DNA of 64,000 nucleotides. It comes from Bradyrhizobium yuanmingense (lineage in GTDB: Bacteria; Pseudomonadota; Alphaproteobacteria; Rhizobiales; Xanthobacteraceae). The notes below the pieces were generated by a model, which saw only the letters and a list, made by a program, of their open reading frames with translations, was not told the DNA's origin and did not search any database. Location of the stretch: positions 496,001 to 560,000 of the forward strand of contig NZ_FMAE01000006.1 in assembly GCF_900094575.1 (NCBI RefSeq). The letters run 5' to 3'. Both the position numbers and the translations under genes were made by a program. Positions 53,547 to 61,216 of this stretch are shown in pieces. Within the stretch, counting starts at the first letter, position 1; every line of letters starts with the position of its first letter.

Positions 53547-54731
53547 GTGCGCGCGACGGTGAACTTCCCGGCTCACGGCGGCTCGGCGTTACCGCCGTCC
53601 TTGCTGTTCAGGAATCTGTCGTCTTCGGCAGCTGGCGGTGCCTTGTCGCCGCACGGTGACGCCTTGTTCAAGCGCCGCGGCGTCAACAAGCTGCGCGTCG
53701 GCGGCTTCATCTGCTGCACCGGCTCGCCTGGCGTGTGGGGCCCGTGTGCCACGAACAGCGCGCAGCTTGCCGTCGCCGAGATCAACAAGCGCGGCGGCAT
53801 TCTCGGCCGCGAGCTCGAGCTGTCGATCTACGATGCCGGCGGGCCGCTGGATGAGGTTCTGGACCGCGCCGAGCAGGCAATCGCATTCGACGAGGTCGAT
53901 CTGATCGTCGGATTGCACACCAGCGCGGTTCGCGTGGGCCTCCGCGACGTCACCACACGCCACCGCATTCCCTATATCTACACGCCGGTCTACGAGGGCG
54001 GCGAGCGCACGCCCGGCGTGATGGCGATCGGCGAGACGCCGCGCTGGCAGAGCCGCCCCGCCATCCATTGGCTCGCGGACGTCAAGAAGGCCAAACGCTG
54101 GTACCTGATCGGCAGCGACTACGTTTGGCCCTGGCAATCGCATCGCGCGGTGAAGAACTACATCAAGGAAACCGGCGGCCGCGTCGTCGGCGAAGAGTTC
54201 GTCCCGCTCGGCGAAGACAATCACGGGCCGCATCTGGCGCGGATCCGCGCCGCCAAGCCCGATGTCGTGTTGATCTCGCTGATCGGTACCGACAGCATCA
54301 CCTTCAACCGGGCCTTCGGCGAATGTGGGCTAGGCGCCACGACGCTGCGGCTCGCGGGCGCGATGGACGATACCGTGCTACTCGGCATCGGCGCCGACAA
54401 CAGCGAGAACATGTTCTGCGCTTCCGGCTACTTCACCGGCACCGGCGCGCGCGCCAATGACGACTTCCAGAGCCGTTATCACGCGATGTTCGGGCCGAAT
54501 GCGCCGCCGATCGGCTCGGTGGGGCAATCGAGTTACGAAGGCCTGCGCTTCCTCGAAGCCGTTGCAAACAAGGCTGGTTCGCTGGCGATGCGGCCGCTGC
54601 TCGCGGCCGGCCGCAACATCGTCTACAGCGGCGCCCGCGGTCGGGTTACCGTCTGCAACGGGCACGTGCGGATGCCGATGCATCTCGCCGAGGCCGACGG
54701 TCTCGATTTCAAGCTGATCAAGCCGCTCTGA
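53547..54731 (+). CDS. AmiC/UrtA-like amide-binding protein without signal peptide
   Basis: 394 residues from GTG 53547, which follows AGGAG (53537-53541) by five bases. The periplasmic-binding fold begins near residue 50 with 'KLRVGGFICCTGSPGVWGP' and 'LAVAEINKRGGILGRELEL'. There is no signal peptide or lipobox, so the protein is probably cytoplasmic, as in AmiC, the amide sensor of Pseudomonas. 'VWPWQSHRAVKNYIKETGG' resembles UrtA/AmiC. AmiR, the antiterminator that normally pairs with AmiC, is absent. It precedes the amidase gene by 151 bases, with an AT-rich dyad between. Confidence 0.82.
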   Translation: MRATVNFPAHGGSALPPSLLFRNLSSSAAGGALSPHGDALFKRRGVNKLRVGGFICCTGSPGVWGPCATNSAQLAVAEINKRGGILGRELELSIYDAGGPLDEVLDRAEQAIAFDEVDLIVGLHTSAVRVGLRDVTTRHRIPYIYTPVYEGGERTPGVMAIGETPRWQSRPAIHWLADVKKAKRWYLIGSDYVWPWQSHRAVKNYIKETGGRVVGEEFVPLGEDNHGPHLARIRAAKPDVVLISLIGTDSITFNRAFGECGLGATTLRLAGAMDDTVLLGIGADNSENMFCASGYFTGTGARANDDFQSRYHAMFGPNAPPIGSVGQSSYEGLRFLEAVANKAGSLAMRPLLAAGRNIVYSGARGRVTVCNGHVRMPMHLAEADGLDFKLIKPL

Positions 54732-54771
54732 CCGCCTCGCGGCTAGACCGGCCGGCGCATTTGCAAAATAA

Positions 54772-54804
54772 TACTTGAAAAGGAAAATATTTCCGTTTTG
54801 AATG
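54772..54804 (+). promoter_or_regulatory. AT-rich dyad upstream of the amidase gene
   Basis: The core 'ggaaaatatttcc' (54782-54794) is a near-perfect palindrome (five of six arm bases) flanked on both sides by 'ttgaa' (54775-54779 and 54798-54802). It lies about 80-110 bases before the amidase start and resembles the AT-rich operator by the MarR gene in composition. It suggests a second promoter inside the module. Confidence 0.5.
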
Positions 54805-54882
54805 TTTCGGCGAGGCCGCGGGTGCGTGCGTCGCGCCGGGGCGGCCACGCCCAACGTTGCAAAGAACTTCAAGGAGAGCGCC

Positions 54883-56397
54883 GTGACAGTTGCCCTTCCC
54901 ACGCCAGCCCAACTTCGCAGTGTCGCCGAGCAATGCGGTCTTTCGCTCACCGATGACGACGTCGCCTCGTTCCGCGGTCTCATGCAGGGCTCGATCGAAG
55001 CCTACAATCTCGTTGCCGCGATGCCGGACGAATTGCCCGAAGTGAAATATCCGCGCACGCCGGGCTATCGGCCCTCGGCGGAGGAGAACCCGCGCAATGC
55101 CTGGTATCGCAAGTCGACAGTGAAGGGCGCCGCCAGCGGCAAGCTCAAGGGCAAGACCATCGCGCTGAAGGACAACATCATGCTGGCCGGCGTGCCCATG
55201 ACCAACGGCTCGTCGACCTTGGAAGGCTATGTGCCCGATTTCGACGCCACCATCGTCACGCGCATGCTGGATGCCGGCGCCGAGATCAAGGGCAAGGTGC
55301 ATTGCGAGCATTTCTGCCTGTCCGGCGGCAGCCACACCGGCTCCTACGGGCCGGTGCATAATCCGCACAAGATGGGCTACTCGGCCGGCGGCTCGTCGTC
55401 GGGATCGGGCGTCGTGGTCGCGCTTGGCGAGGTCGACATGGCCATTGGCGGCGACCAGGGCGGCTCGATCCGCATGCCGTCGTCGTTCTGCGGCATCTAC
55501 GGCATGAAGCCGACCTGGGGCCTCGTCCCCTACACCGGCATCATGCCGATCGAGATCTATGTCGATCACACCGGTCCGATGACGGCAACGGTCGAAGACA
55601 ATGCGCTGCTGCTCGAGGTGCTCGCCGGGGACGACGGCTACGATCCGCGCATCAAGGCTCCGAAGGTCGAGGAATACACCAAGGCGCTAGGCCAGGGCGT
55701 CAAGGGCATGAAGATCGGCATCGTCAAGGAAGGCTTCGAGCAGCCGACCGCCGAGTCCGCCGTGAACGAAAGCGTGCGCGAAGCCGCAAAGCGCTTTAGG
55801 GATCTCGGCGCCACGGTCGAGACCGTCTCGATCCCGATGCACCTGATGGGCGGGGCGATCTGGACGCCGATCGGCACGGAAGGCCTGACCCAGACCATGA
55901 TGTTCGGCGACGGCTACGGCCTCAGCCGCGGCGATCTCTATTCGACCTCGCTGATGGATTTCCATCGCGGCTGGCGTCGGCAGGCCGACTCGCTGTCCGA
56001 GACCACGAAGCTGTTCATGATGCTCGGCACCTACATCAACAACAATTTCGGCCCGCGCTTCTACGGCAAGGCCCTCAACATCTCGCGCCGGCTGACCGCG
56101 GCCTACGACAAGGCGTTTGGGGATTACGATCTGCTCCTGATGCCGACGACGCCGATGAAGGCGACCAAGCTGCCGGAGCCCAATGCCAGCCGCGAGGACT
56201 ATGTCGCCCGCGCGCTCGAGATGATCTCCAACACCGCGCCGTTCGACATCACCCACCATCCGGCGATGTCGCTGCCCTGCGGCATGGTCGACGGCCTGCC
56301 CGTCGGCCTGATGCTGGTCGGCCGCATGTTCGAGGAATCCACGATCTACCGCGCCGCCCATGCCTTCGAGCAGATCGGCGACTGGAAGAAGATGTGA
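54883..56397 (+). CDS. Amidase (amidase-signature family, RhAmidase-like)
   Basis: 504 residues from GTG 54883, preceded by AAGGAG at a six-base distance. The Ser-cisSer-Lys triad falls at Lys96 ('ALKDNIM'), Ser171 ('AGGSSSGSG') and Ser195 ('GGDQGGSIR'), the same numbers I recall for the Rhodococcus nitrile-pathway amidase, which supports this start. An N-terminal helical domain (1-70) precedes the core. The enzyme hydrolyses amides to acid and ammonia; no nitrile hydratase is nearby. It sits between the sensor-like protein and the importer genes and is probably the catabolic step of the module. Confidence 0.94.
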   Translation: MTVALPTPAQLRSVAEQCGLSLTDDDVASFRGLMQGSIEAYNLVAAMPDELPEVKYPRTPGYRPSAEENPRNAWYRKSTVKGAASGKLKGKTIALKDNIMLAGVPMTNGSSTLEGYVPDFDATIVTRMLDAGAEIKGKVHCEHFCLSGGSHTGSYGPVHNPHKMGYSAGGSSSGSGVVVALGEVDMAIGGDQGGSIRMPSSFCGIYGMKPTWGLVPYTGIMPIEIYVDHTGPMTATVEDNALLLEVLAGDDGYDPRIKAPKVEEYTKALGQGVKGMKIGIVKEGFEQPTAESAVNESVREAAKRFRDLGATVETVSIPMHLMGGAIWTPIGTEGLTQTMMFGDGYGLSRGDLYSTSLMDFHRGWRRQADSLSETTKLFMMLGTYINNNFGPRFYGKALNISRRLTAAYDKAFGDYDLLLMPTTPMKATKLPEPNASREDYVARALEMISNTAPFDITHHPAMSLPCGMVDGLPVGLMLVGRMFEESTIYRAAHAFEQIGDWKKM

Positions 56398-56433
56398 GGA
56401 AACCTTTGCTTCAACTCGGCGGAAACGCAACGC

Positions 56434-57291
56434 ATGGCTAACGCGTTCGTCGCGGCGTTCGAGATCCTGAGCTTCGGCGCGATCATCGTCCTGATCGTGC
56501 TGGGGCTCGGGATCATCGCCAGCATGATGGGCATCTTCAACTTCGCGCAGGGCGAGTTCGTCCTGCTCGGCGCCTACATCACCTATCTCGCTTATGCCAA
56601 GGGCCTGCCGATCTGGGCGGGCATGGTTGCAGCGCCTTTCGTCGTCGGTGCGCTCGGCTTCGTGCTGGAGGCGCTGATCATCCGGCGATTCTACGCCGCG
56701 CCGATCGTTGCCATGCTCGGCACCTATGCGCTCGGCCTGATCATCCGCGAAGCCGTTCGCGGGCTGATCGGCGGCTTCTATCTCACCGTGCCGGAGCCGA
56801 TCGGCGGATCGATCGACATCGGCGCCATGCATATCTCGGCGTGGCGCTTCACCATCATCGTCATCACGCTGCTGGTGATGGGCCTCTGCTATCTCTTGCT
56901 GTCGCGCACCAGCTTCGGCCTGCGCGTGCGGGCGACGTTGGAGAACCCGTCGCTGGCGCGTGCGTCAGGCATCTCGACGCCGCTGATCTACGGCGCCACC
57001 TTTGCCTTTGGCGCTGCACTCGCCGGCCTTGCCGGCGCGCTGATCGTGCCGGTGTTCAGCCTGTTTGCCGATCTCGGCCTGCGCTTCCTGATCCAGGGTT
57101 TTGTCGCGGTCATGGTCGGCGGGGTCGGCTCCTTCATCGGCCCGGTCGCGGGCGCCGGCGTCATCGGCACGCTGAGCGCGGCGCTGCCCTGGGTAATGGC
57201 ACCCGTCGTCGCCGACGTGCTCGTCTTCGTGCTCGCCATCGTCTTCATCAAATTCCGTCCGCAAGGTCTCATCGCTGGAAAAGGGGTTTAA
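56434..57291 (+). CDS. HAAT/urea-type ABC transporter permease (LivH/UrtB-like)
   Basis: 285 residues, with about eight helices. The opening 'FEILSFGAIIVLIVLGLGII' followed by 'MMGIFNFAQGEFVLLGAYIT' is the LivH/UrtB hallmark, and 'FGLRVRATLENPSLARASGI' is the ATPase-contact loop. It forms the membrane channel with the second permease at 58554. It follows the amidase by 36 bases and precedes the binding-protein gene by four bases, so all are co-transcribed. Confidence 0.93.
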   Translation: MANAFVAAFEILSFGAIIVLIVLGLGIIASMMGIFNFAQGEFVLLGAYITYLAYAKGLPIWAGMVAAPFVVGALGFVLEALIIRRFYAAPIVAMLGTYALGLIIREAVRGLIGGFYLTVPEPIGGSIDIGAMHISAWRFTIIVITLLVMGLCYLLLSRTSFGLRVRATLENPSLARASGISTPLIYGATFAFGAALAGLAGALIVPVFSLFADLGLRFLIQGFVAVMVGGVGSFIGPVAGAGVIGTLSAALPWVMAPVVADVLVFVLAIVFIKFRPQGLIAGKGV

Positions 57292-57295
57292 TCAC

Positions 57296-58513
57296 ATGCT
57301 CGATCGTACTCAGCTCACGCGACGTCGTTTCCTGTCCAATTTCGCCTTTGCATCCGGCGCGGTCGCAACCGGCGTCGGCAGCTGGGTGATTCCGGCGCCC
57401 TGGGCCAATGCGGCCGAGGCGCCGATCAAGGTCGGCATCGCCACCGACCTCACCGGCCCGATTGCGTACGCCGGCAACGCCGATGCCAACGTCGCGAAAA
57501 TGGTGATCAAGGAGATCAACGCGGCCGGCGGCCTGCTCGGCCGTCCGCTCGAGCTCTATATCGAGGACACCGCGTCCAACGAATCCGTCGCCGTCGGAAA
57601 CGTTCGCAAGCTGATCCAGCGCGACAAGGTCGATATGGTGCTCGGCGGCATCACCTCCTCGATGCGCAACGCGATCAAGGACCCGATCGTTTCGCGCGGC
57701 AAGACGCTCTACATCTATCCGCAGCTCTACGAGGGCAAGGAGTGCACGCCGTACCTGTTCTGCACCGGCCCGACGCCGGCGCAGCAATGCGACGAGTTCA
57801 TTCCCTGGCTGATCAAGAACGGCGGCAAGAAGTTCGCGCTGCCCAGCGCCAACTACGTCTGGCCGCACACGCTCAACGTCTACGCCCGCAAGGTGATCGA
57901 ATCGAATGGTGGCGAGGTCGTGTTCGAGGAGTACTACCCGCTCGACCAGGTCGACTTCTCCGCAACCGTCAACCGCATCATCTCCAACAAGGTCGACGTC
58001 GTCTTCAACACCGTCATCCCGCCCGGCGTCGGCCCGTTCTTCAAGCAGCTCTATGAAGCAGGCTTCCTCAAGAACGGCGGGCGCCTGGCCTGCGTCTACT
58101 ACGACGAGAACACGCTCAACATCAACCAGGCCGCCGAGATCGAAGGCCTCGCCAGCTGCCTCGACTATTTCAAGGTGCTGACCAAGGAGAACCCGTTCGA
58201 CGCCAAGATCCAGGCGGCCTATGAAAAGGATTTCCCGGGCAACTTCCTGTTCGCCGCCGGCAGCGCTGCCACAGGCACCTATCGCGGCCTCAAGCTGTGG
58301 GAAGCCGCAGTCAAGGAAGCCGGCAAGATCGACCGCGAGTCCGTGGCCGCCGCGCTCGACCATGCCAAGATCGCCGAAGGTCCGGGCGGACCCGCCGAGA
58401 TGGTGCCGGGCAAGCGGCACTGCAAGATGAAGATGTACACCGCCGTCGCCAAGAGCGGAAACTACGAGATCGTCGGGCGCAGCAACGGCCTCGTCGATCC
58501 CAAGGAATGCTGA
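57296..58513 (+). CDS. ABC transporter substrate-binding protein, Tat-exported (UrtA/FmdD-like)
   Basis: 405 residues with a twin-arginine signal ('TRRRFLSNFAFASGAVATG', cleaved near ANAAEA). The mature part 'IKVGIATDLTGPIAYAGNAD' is a type I binding protein. 'NYVWPHTLNVYARKVIESNG' resembles UrtA and FmdD, which bind urea and short amides. It is the extracytoplasmic receptor of the importer and shares the 'VWP' region with the signal-less protein at 53547. Tat export suggests folding before transport, unusual for this class but common in the UrtA group. Confidence 0.93.
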   Translation: MLDRTQLTRRRFLSNFAFASGAVATGVGSWVIPAPWANAAEAPIKVGIATDLTGPIAYAGNADANVAKMVIKEINAAGGLLGRPLELYIEDTASNESVAVGNVRKLIQRDKVDMVLGGITSSMRNAIKDPIVSRGKTLYIYPQLYEGKECTPYLFCTGPTPAQQCDEFIPWLIKNGGKKFALPSANYVWPHTLNVYARKVIESNGGEVVFEEYYPLDQVDFSATVNRIISNKVDVVFNTVIPPGVGPFFKQLYEAGFLKNGGRLACVYYDENTLNINQAAEIEGLASCLDYFKVLTKENPFDAKIQAAYEKDFPGNFLFAAGSAATGTYRGLKLWEAAVKEAGKIDRESVAAALDHAKIAEGPGGPAEMVPGKRHCKMKMYTAVAKSGNYEIVGRSNGLVDPKEC

Positions 58514-58520
58514 TTCTTCG

Positions 58521-58542
58521 CCTCTCCCCTCTTGGGGAGAGG
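58521..58542. repeat. Short hairpin inside the importer operon
   Basis: 'cctctcccc' and 'ggggagagg' pair around 'tctt' between the binding-protein and second permease genes. It belongs to the 'ctctcccc' repeat family and may raise the amount of binding protein relative to permease by blocking 3'-decay, a known use of such hairpins. Confidence 0.75.
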
Positions 58543-58553
58543 CGAACCCCGCC

Positions 58554-59696
58554 GTGATTGACACGGCTGCCTCTGACGATGTTGAACTCGAAATGCTGAA
58601 GTCGATGAGTGTGGTAAGAGAGGCCATCGTCGCCGACGCGGACGACGAAGTGGACGGTGCGATGGCTGAGGGCGCAGCGGCGAAACGGGCAAATGACGAG
58701 GTCAAGGCAAGACGAAAAATCCTGCCTGTCATCGAGGGCCTCGTGCTCCTCGCGGCGCTACTCGCGCCGCTGGTGCTGCAGGACTATCTCACGGTCTTCG
58801 CGACGCGCGTGATCATCCTCGCGCTGTTTGCGCTGTCCTTCGACCTGGTCTGGGGCTATGCCGGCATCATGAGCTTCGGCCAGGCGCTGTTCTTCGGCTC
58901 GGCCGGTTACGGCGTCGCCCTGCTCGCGCGCGACCTCGACATCACCAACATCTTCCTGGTGTTGCCGGCAGGCACGCTGATCGGCCTCACCTTCGCGCTG
59001 CTGCTCGGCGGCTTCCTGCTGCTGGGACGGCATCCCTCCAGCGTGATCTTCGTCTCGCTCGGCACGCTGACCGGCTCCTACGCCGCCGATCGGCTCGCGC
59101 GCGGCTGGTACTATCTCGGCGGCCAGAACGGCATCCCCTCGATCGCGCCGATGTCGCTTGGGTCATACGACTTCACGGAAGGCCCAGCGTTCTATTATCT
59201 CGTGCTCGGCATCCTCGTCGTGGTCTATCTGCTCTGCCGCTTCCTGGTGCGCTCGCAATTCGGCCTTGCGCTCGCAGGCCTGCGCGAGAACGAGCAGCGC
59301 ATCGCCTTCTTCGGCTACAAGGCGCAGCATCTCAAAGCCATTATCTTCACCATCGGCGGCGCCGTCGCAGGCCTCGCCGGCAGCCTCTATGCCTTCCACG
59401 AAGGCTTCGTCTGGCCCAACATGGTGGGCGTCGTGGTTTCGACCCAGGTCGTGCTCTATGTGCTGTTCGGCGGCTCCGGCACGCTGATCGGTGCCGTCGT
59501 CGGCGCTGTCATCGTCGAGGGCGTCAGCTTCTGGCTCTCGGACAATTACCGCGAGATCTGGCCGATCATCCTCGGCCTGCTGCTCCTGCTCGTGATCTTG
59601 TTCCGGCCGCTCGGCCTGATCAGTTTTGTGCTCGGCGAGCGCGAACGCGTCGGCAGCTTTGGTGCCAAGCAAAAGGAGAGGCGCAATGCTCCTTGA
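58554..59696 (+). CDS. HAAT/urea-type ABC transporter permease (LivM/UrtC-like)
   Basis: 380 residues from GTG 58554 (GAGG upstream). The first 60 residues are a hydrophilic, acidic extension ('VREAIVADADDEVDGAM') before the first helix near 'ILPVIEGLVLLAALLAPLVL'. 'LSFDLVWGYAGIMSFGQALF' is the LivM hallmark and 'LAGLRENEQRIAFFGY' the ATPase-contact loop. ATGs at 58593 or 58605 are alternative starts that shorten the extension. It overlaps the next ATPase gene by eleven bases. Confidence 0.92.
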   Translation: MIDTAASDDVELEMLKSMSVVREAIVADADDEVDGAMAEGAAAKRANDEVKARRKILPVIEGLVLLAALLAPLVLQDYLTVFATRVIILALFALSFDLVWGYAGIMSFGQALFFGSAGYGVALLARDLDITNIFLVLPAGTLIGLTFALLLGGFLLLGRHPSSVIFVSLGTLTGSYAADRLARGWYYLGGQNGIPSIAPMSLGSYDFTEGPAFYYLVLGILVVVYLLCRFLVRSQFGLALAGLRENEQRIAFFGYKAQHLKAIIFTIGGAVAGLAGSLYAFHEGFVWPNMVGVVVSTQVVLYVLFGGSGTLIGAVVGAVIVEGVSFWLSDNYREIWPIILGLLLLLVILFRPLGLISFVLGERERVGSFGAKQKERRNAP

Positions 59697-60417
59697 AGCG
59701 GCCGGCATCAAGAAGGTCTTCGGCAAGCTCACCGCGCTCGACGGCGCAGCCCTCACGGTCGGCGAGAATGAGTTTCACGGCCTGATCGGCCCGAACGGCT
59801 CGGGCAAGAGCACGCTGATGAAGTGCATCGCCGGCGCCGAAGTGCCGACCCAAGGCAAGGTCTCCTTCGTCAACACCGACATCACCGCGTTCGCGCCGAC
59901 CGAACGTGCGCGCGCCGGCATGAGCCTGAAATTCCAGATCACATCCGTGCTGCCGTCGCTCACGCTCTACGACAACATCCTGCTCGCGCTGCAGGCGCAG
60001 TCCTCGCTGTTCGACCTCGTGTTCTCGCGCACGCGCGGTGCGTTGCACGACCAGGTCATGTCCATGCTGACGCAGTTCCGTCTCGCCGACCGCGCCTTCG
60101 ATGCGGCCGCTGCGCTGTCGCACGGCCAGCAGCAATGGCTGGAGATCGCGATGGCGCTCGCCGGCAAGCCGAAGCTCCTATTGCTCGACGAGCCCACCGG
60201 CGGCATGAGCCTGGAAGAGCGCCGCGTCACCGGCGAGCTGCTGCAGCCGATCAAAAACCATTGCTCGCTGGTCATCGTCGAGCACGACCTCGATTTCATT
60301 CGCGACATCTGCGATCGCCTCACCGTGCTCGACCAGGGCAAGGTGCTGGCAACAGGCACGGTGTCCGAGATCCAGGCCAACACATCCGTCCAGGAGATCT
60401 ATCTGCGCCGTGCCTGA
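59686..60417 (+). CDS. HAAT/urea-type ABC transporter ATPase (LivG/UrtD-like)
   Basis: 243 residues from ATG 59686, with AAAAGGAGAGG just upstream inside the permease gene. Walker A is 'GPNGSGKST', the signature is degenerate ('LSHGQQQWLEIAMAL'), as is usual for LivG/UrtD, and Walker B is 'LLLLDEPTGGM'. It pairs with the ATPase encoded next, overlapping it by eight bases. Confidence 0.94.
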   Translation: MLLEAAGIKKVFGKLTALDGAALTVGENEFHGLIGPNGSGKSTLMKCIAGAEVPTQGKVSFVNTDITAFAPTERARAGMSLKFQITSVLPSLTLYDNILLALQAQSSLFDLVFSRTRGALHDQVMSMLTQFRLADRAFDAAAALSHGQQQWLEIAMALAGKPKLLLLDEPTGGMSLEERRVTGELLQPIKNHCSLVIVEHDLDFIRDICDRLTVLDQGKVLATGTVSEIQANTSVQEIYLRRA

Positions 60418-61105
60418 ATTTTTGGACATCAAGCATCTCGACGCCGGCTATGGCCGCAGCCAGGTCCTGTTCGACGTCAGCCTCGGCATTCCCTGGCGCG
60501 GCGGTGTTGCCGTGCTCGGCCGCAACGGCGCCGGCAAGACCACGCTGATGAAGACCATCGTCGGCGAGCTGCCGGCATGGAAGGGCGAGGTCGCCTTCGA
60601 CGGCCGCGACATCAGTCGCCGCGCCACCCAGGAGCGCGTCCGCGCCGGCATCGGCTATGTGCCACAGGAGCATTCGGTGTTCGCGCGCCTGTCGGTGCGC
60701 GACAATCTCGCCGTCGGCTCGCTGGCTAAGAAGGATTCCTCCGCCATCGACCGCGTGCTGGCGATCTTCCCAAAGCTCGGCCAGCGCCTCGACCAGCCCG
60801 CCGGCACGCTTTCCGGCGGCGAGCGCAAGATGCTCGCGATCGGCCGCGCCATGCTCGGGGATCCAAAACTGCTGCTGCTGGATGAGCCCACCGAGGGCGT
60901 CTGGATCGGCGTCATCGAGGAGATCACCGAGCGCCTGATCGAGCTTGCCAAGAGCATCGCCGTCATCATCGTCGAGCAGCACCTCGACCTCGCTTTGCGA
61001 GTCGCCGACTACGCCTATGTGCTCGACCGCGGCCGCGTCGCGCTGCAGGGCGACGCTGGCGAGGTGAAAGGCAGTCCGGAGCTGATGCGGTATCTGGCGC
61101 CTTAG
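60410..61105 (+). CDS. HAAT/urea-type ABC transporter ATPase (LivF/UrtE-like)
   Basis: 231 residues from GTG 60410. Walker A is 'GRNGAGKTT', the signature 'LSGGERKMLAIGRAM' and Walker B 'LLLLDEPTEGVW'; the 'PTEGV' wording is typical of UrtE/LivF. It is the last gene of the importer operon. With the other four subunits a complete importer is encoded within 4.7 kb. Confidence 0.94.
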   Translation: MPEFLDIKHLDAGYGRSQVLFDVSLGIPWRGGVAVLGRNGAGKTTLMKTIVGELPAWKGEVAFDGRDISRRATQERVRAGIGYVPQEHSVFARLSVRDNLAVGSLAKKDSSAIDRVLAIFPKLGQRLDQPAGTLSGGERKMLAIGRAMLGDPKLLLLDEPTEGVWIGVIEEITERLIELAKSIAVIIVEQHLDLALRVADYAYVLDRGRVALQGDAGEVKGSPELMRYLAP

Positions 61106-61216
61106 CGCGCGGCGCCCCTCGCACTGCGAAATATTCGGGTTGTTCAAGAGCTTCGCGGCATTCCATCGATTTTATTTCAGATCGGAACTAATCTGTCGGG
61201 CCGCGTTGAATCCCGC

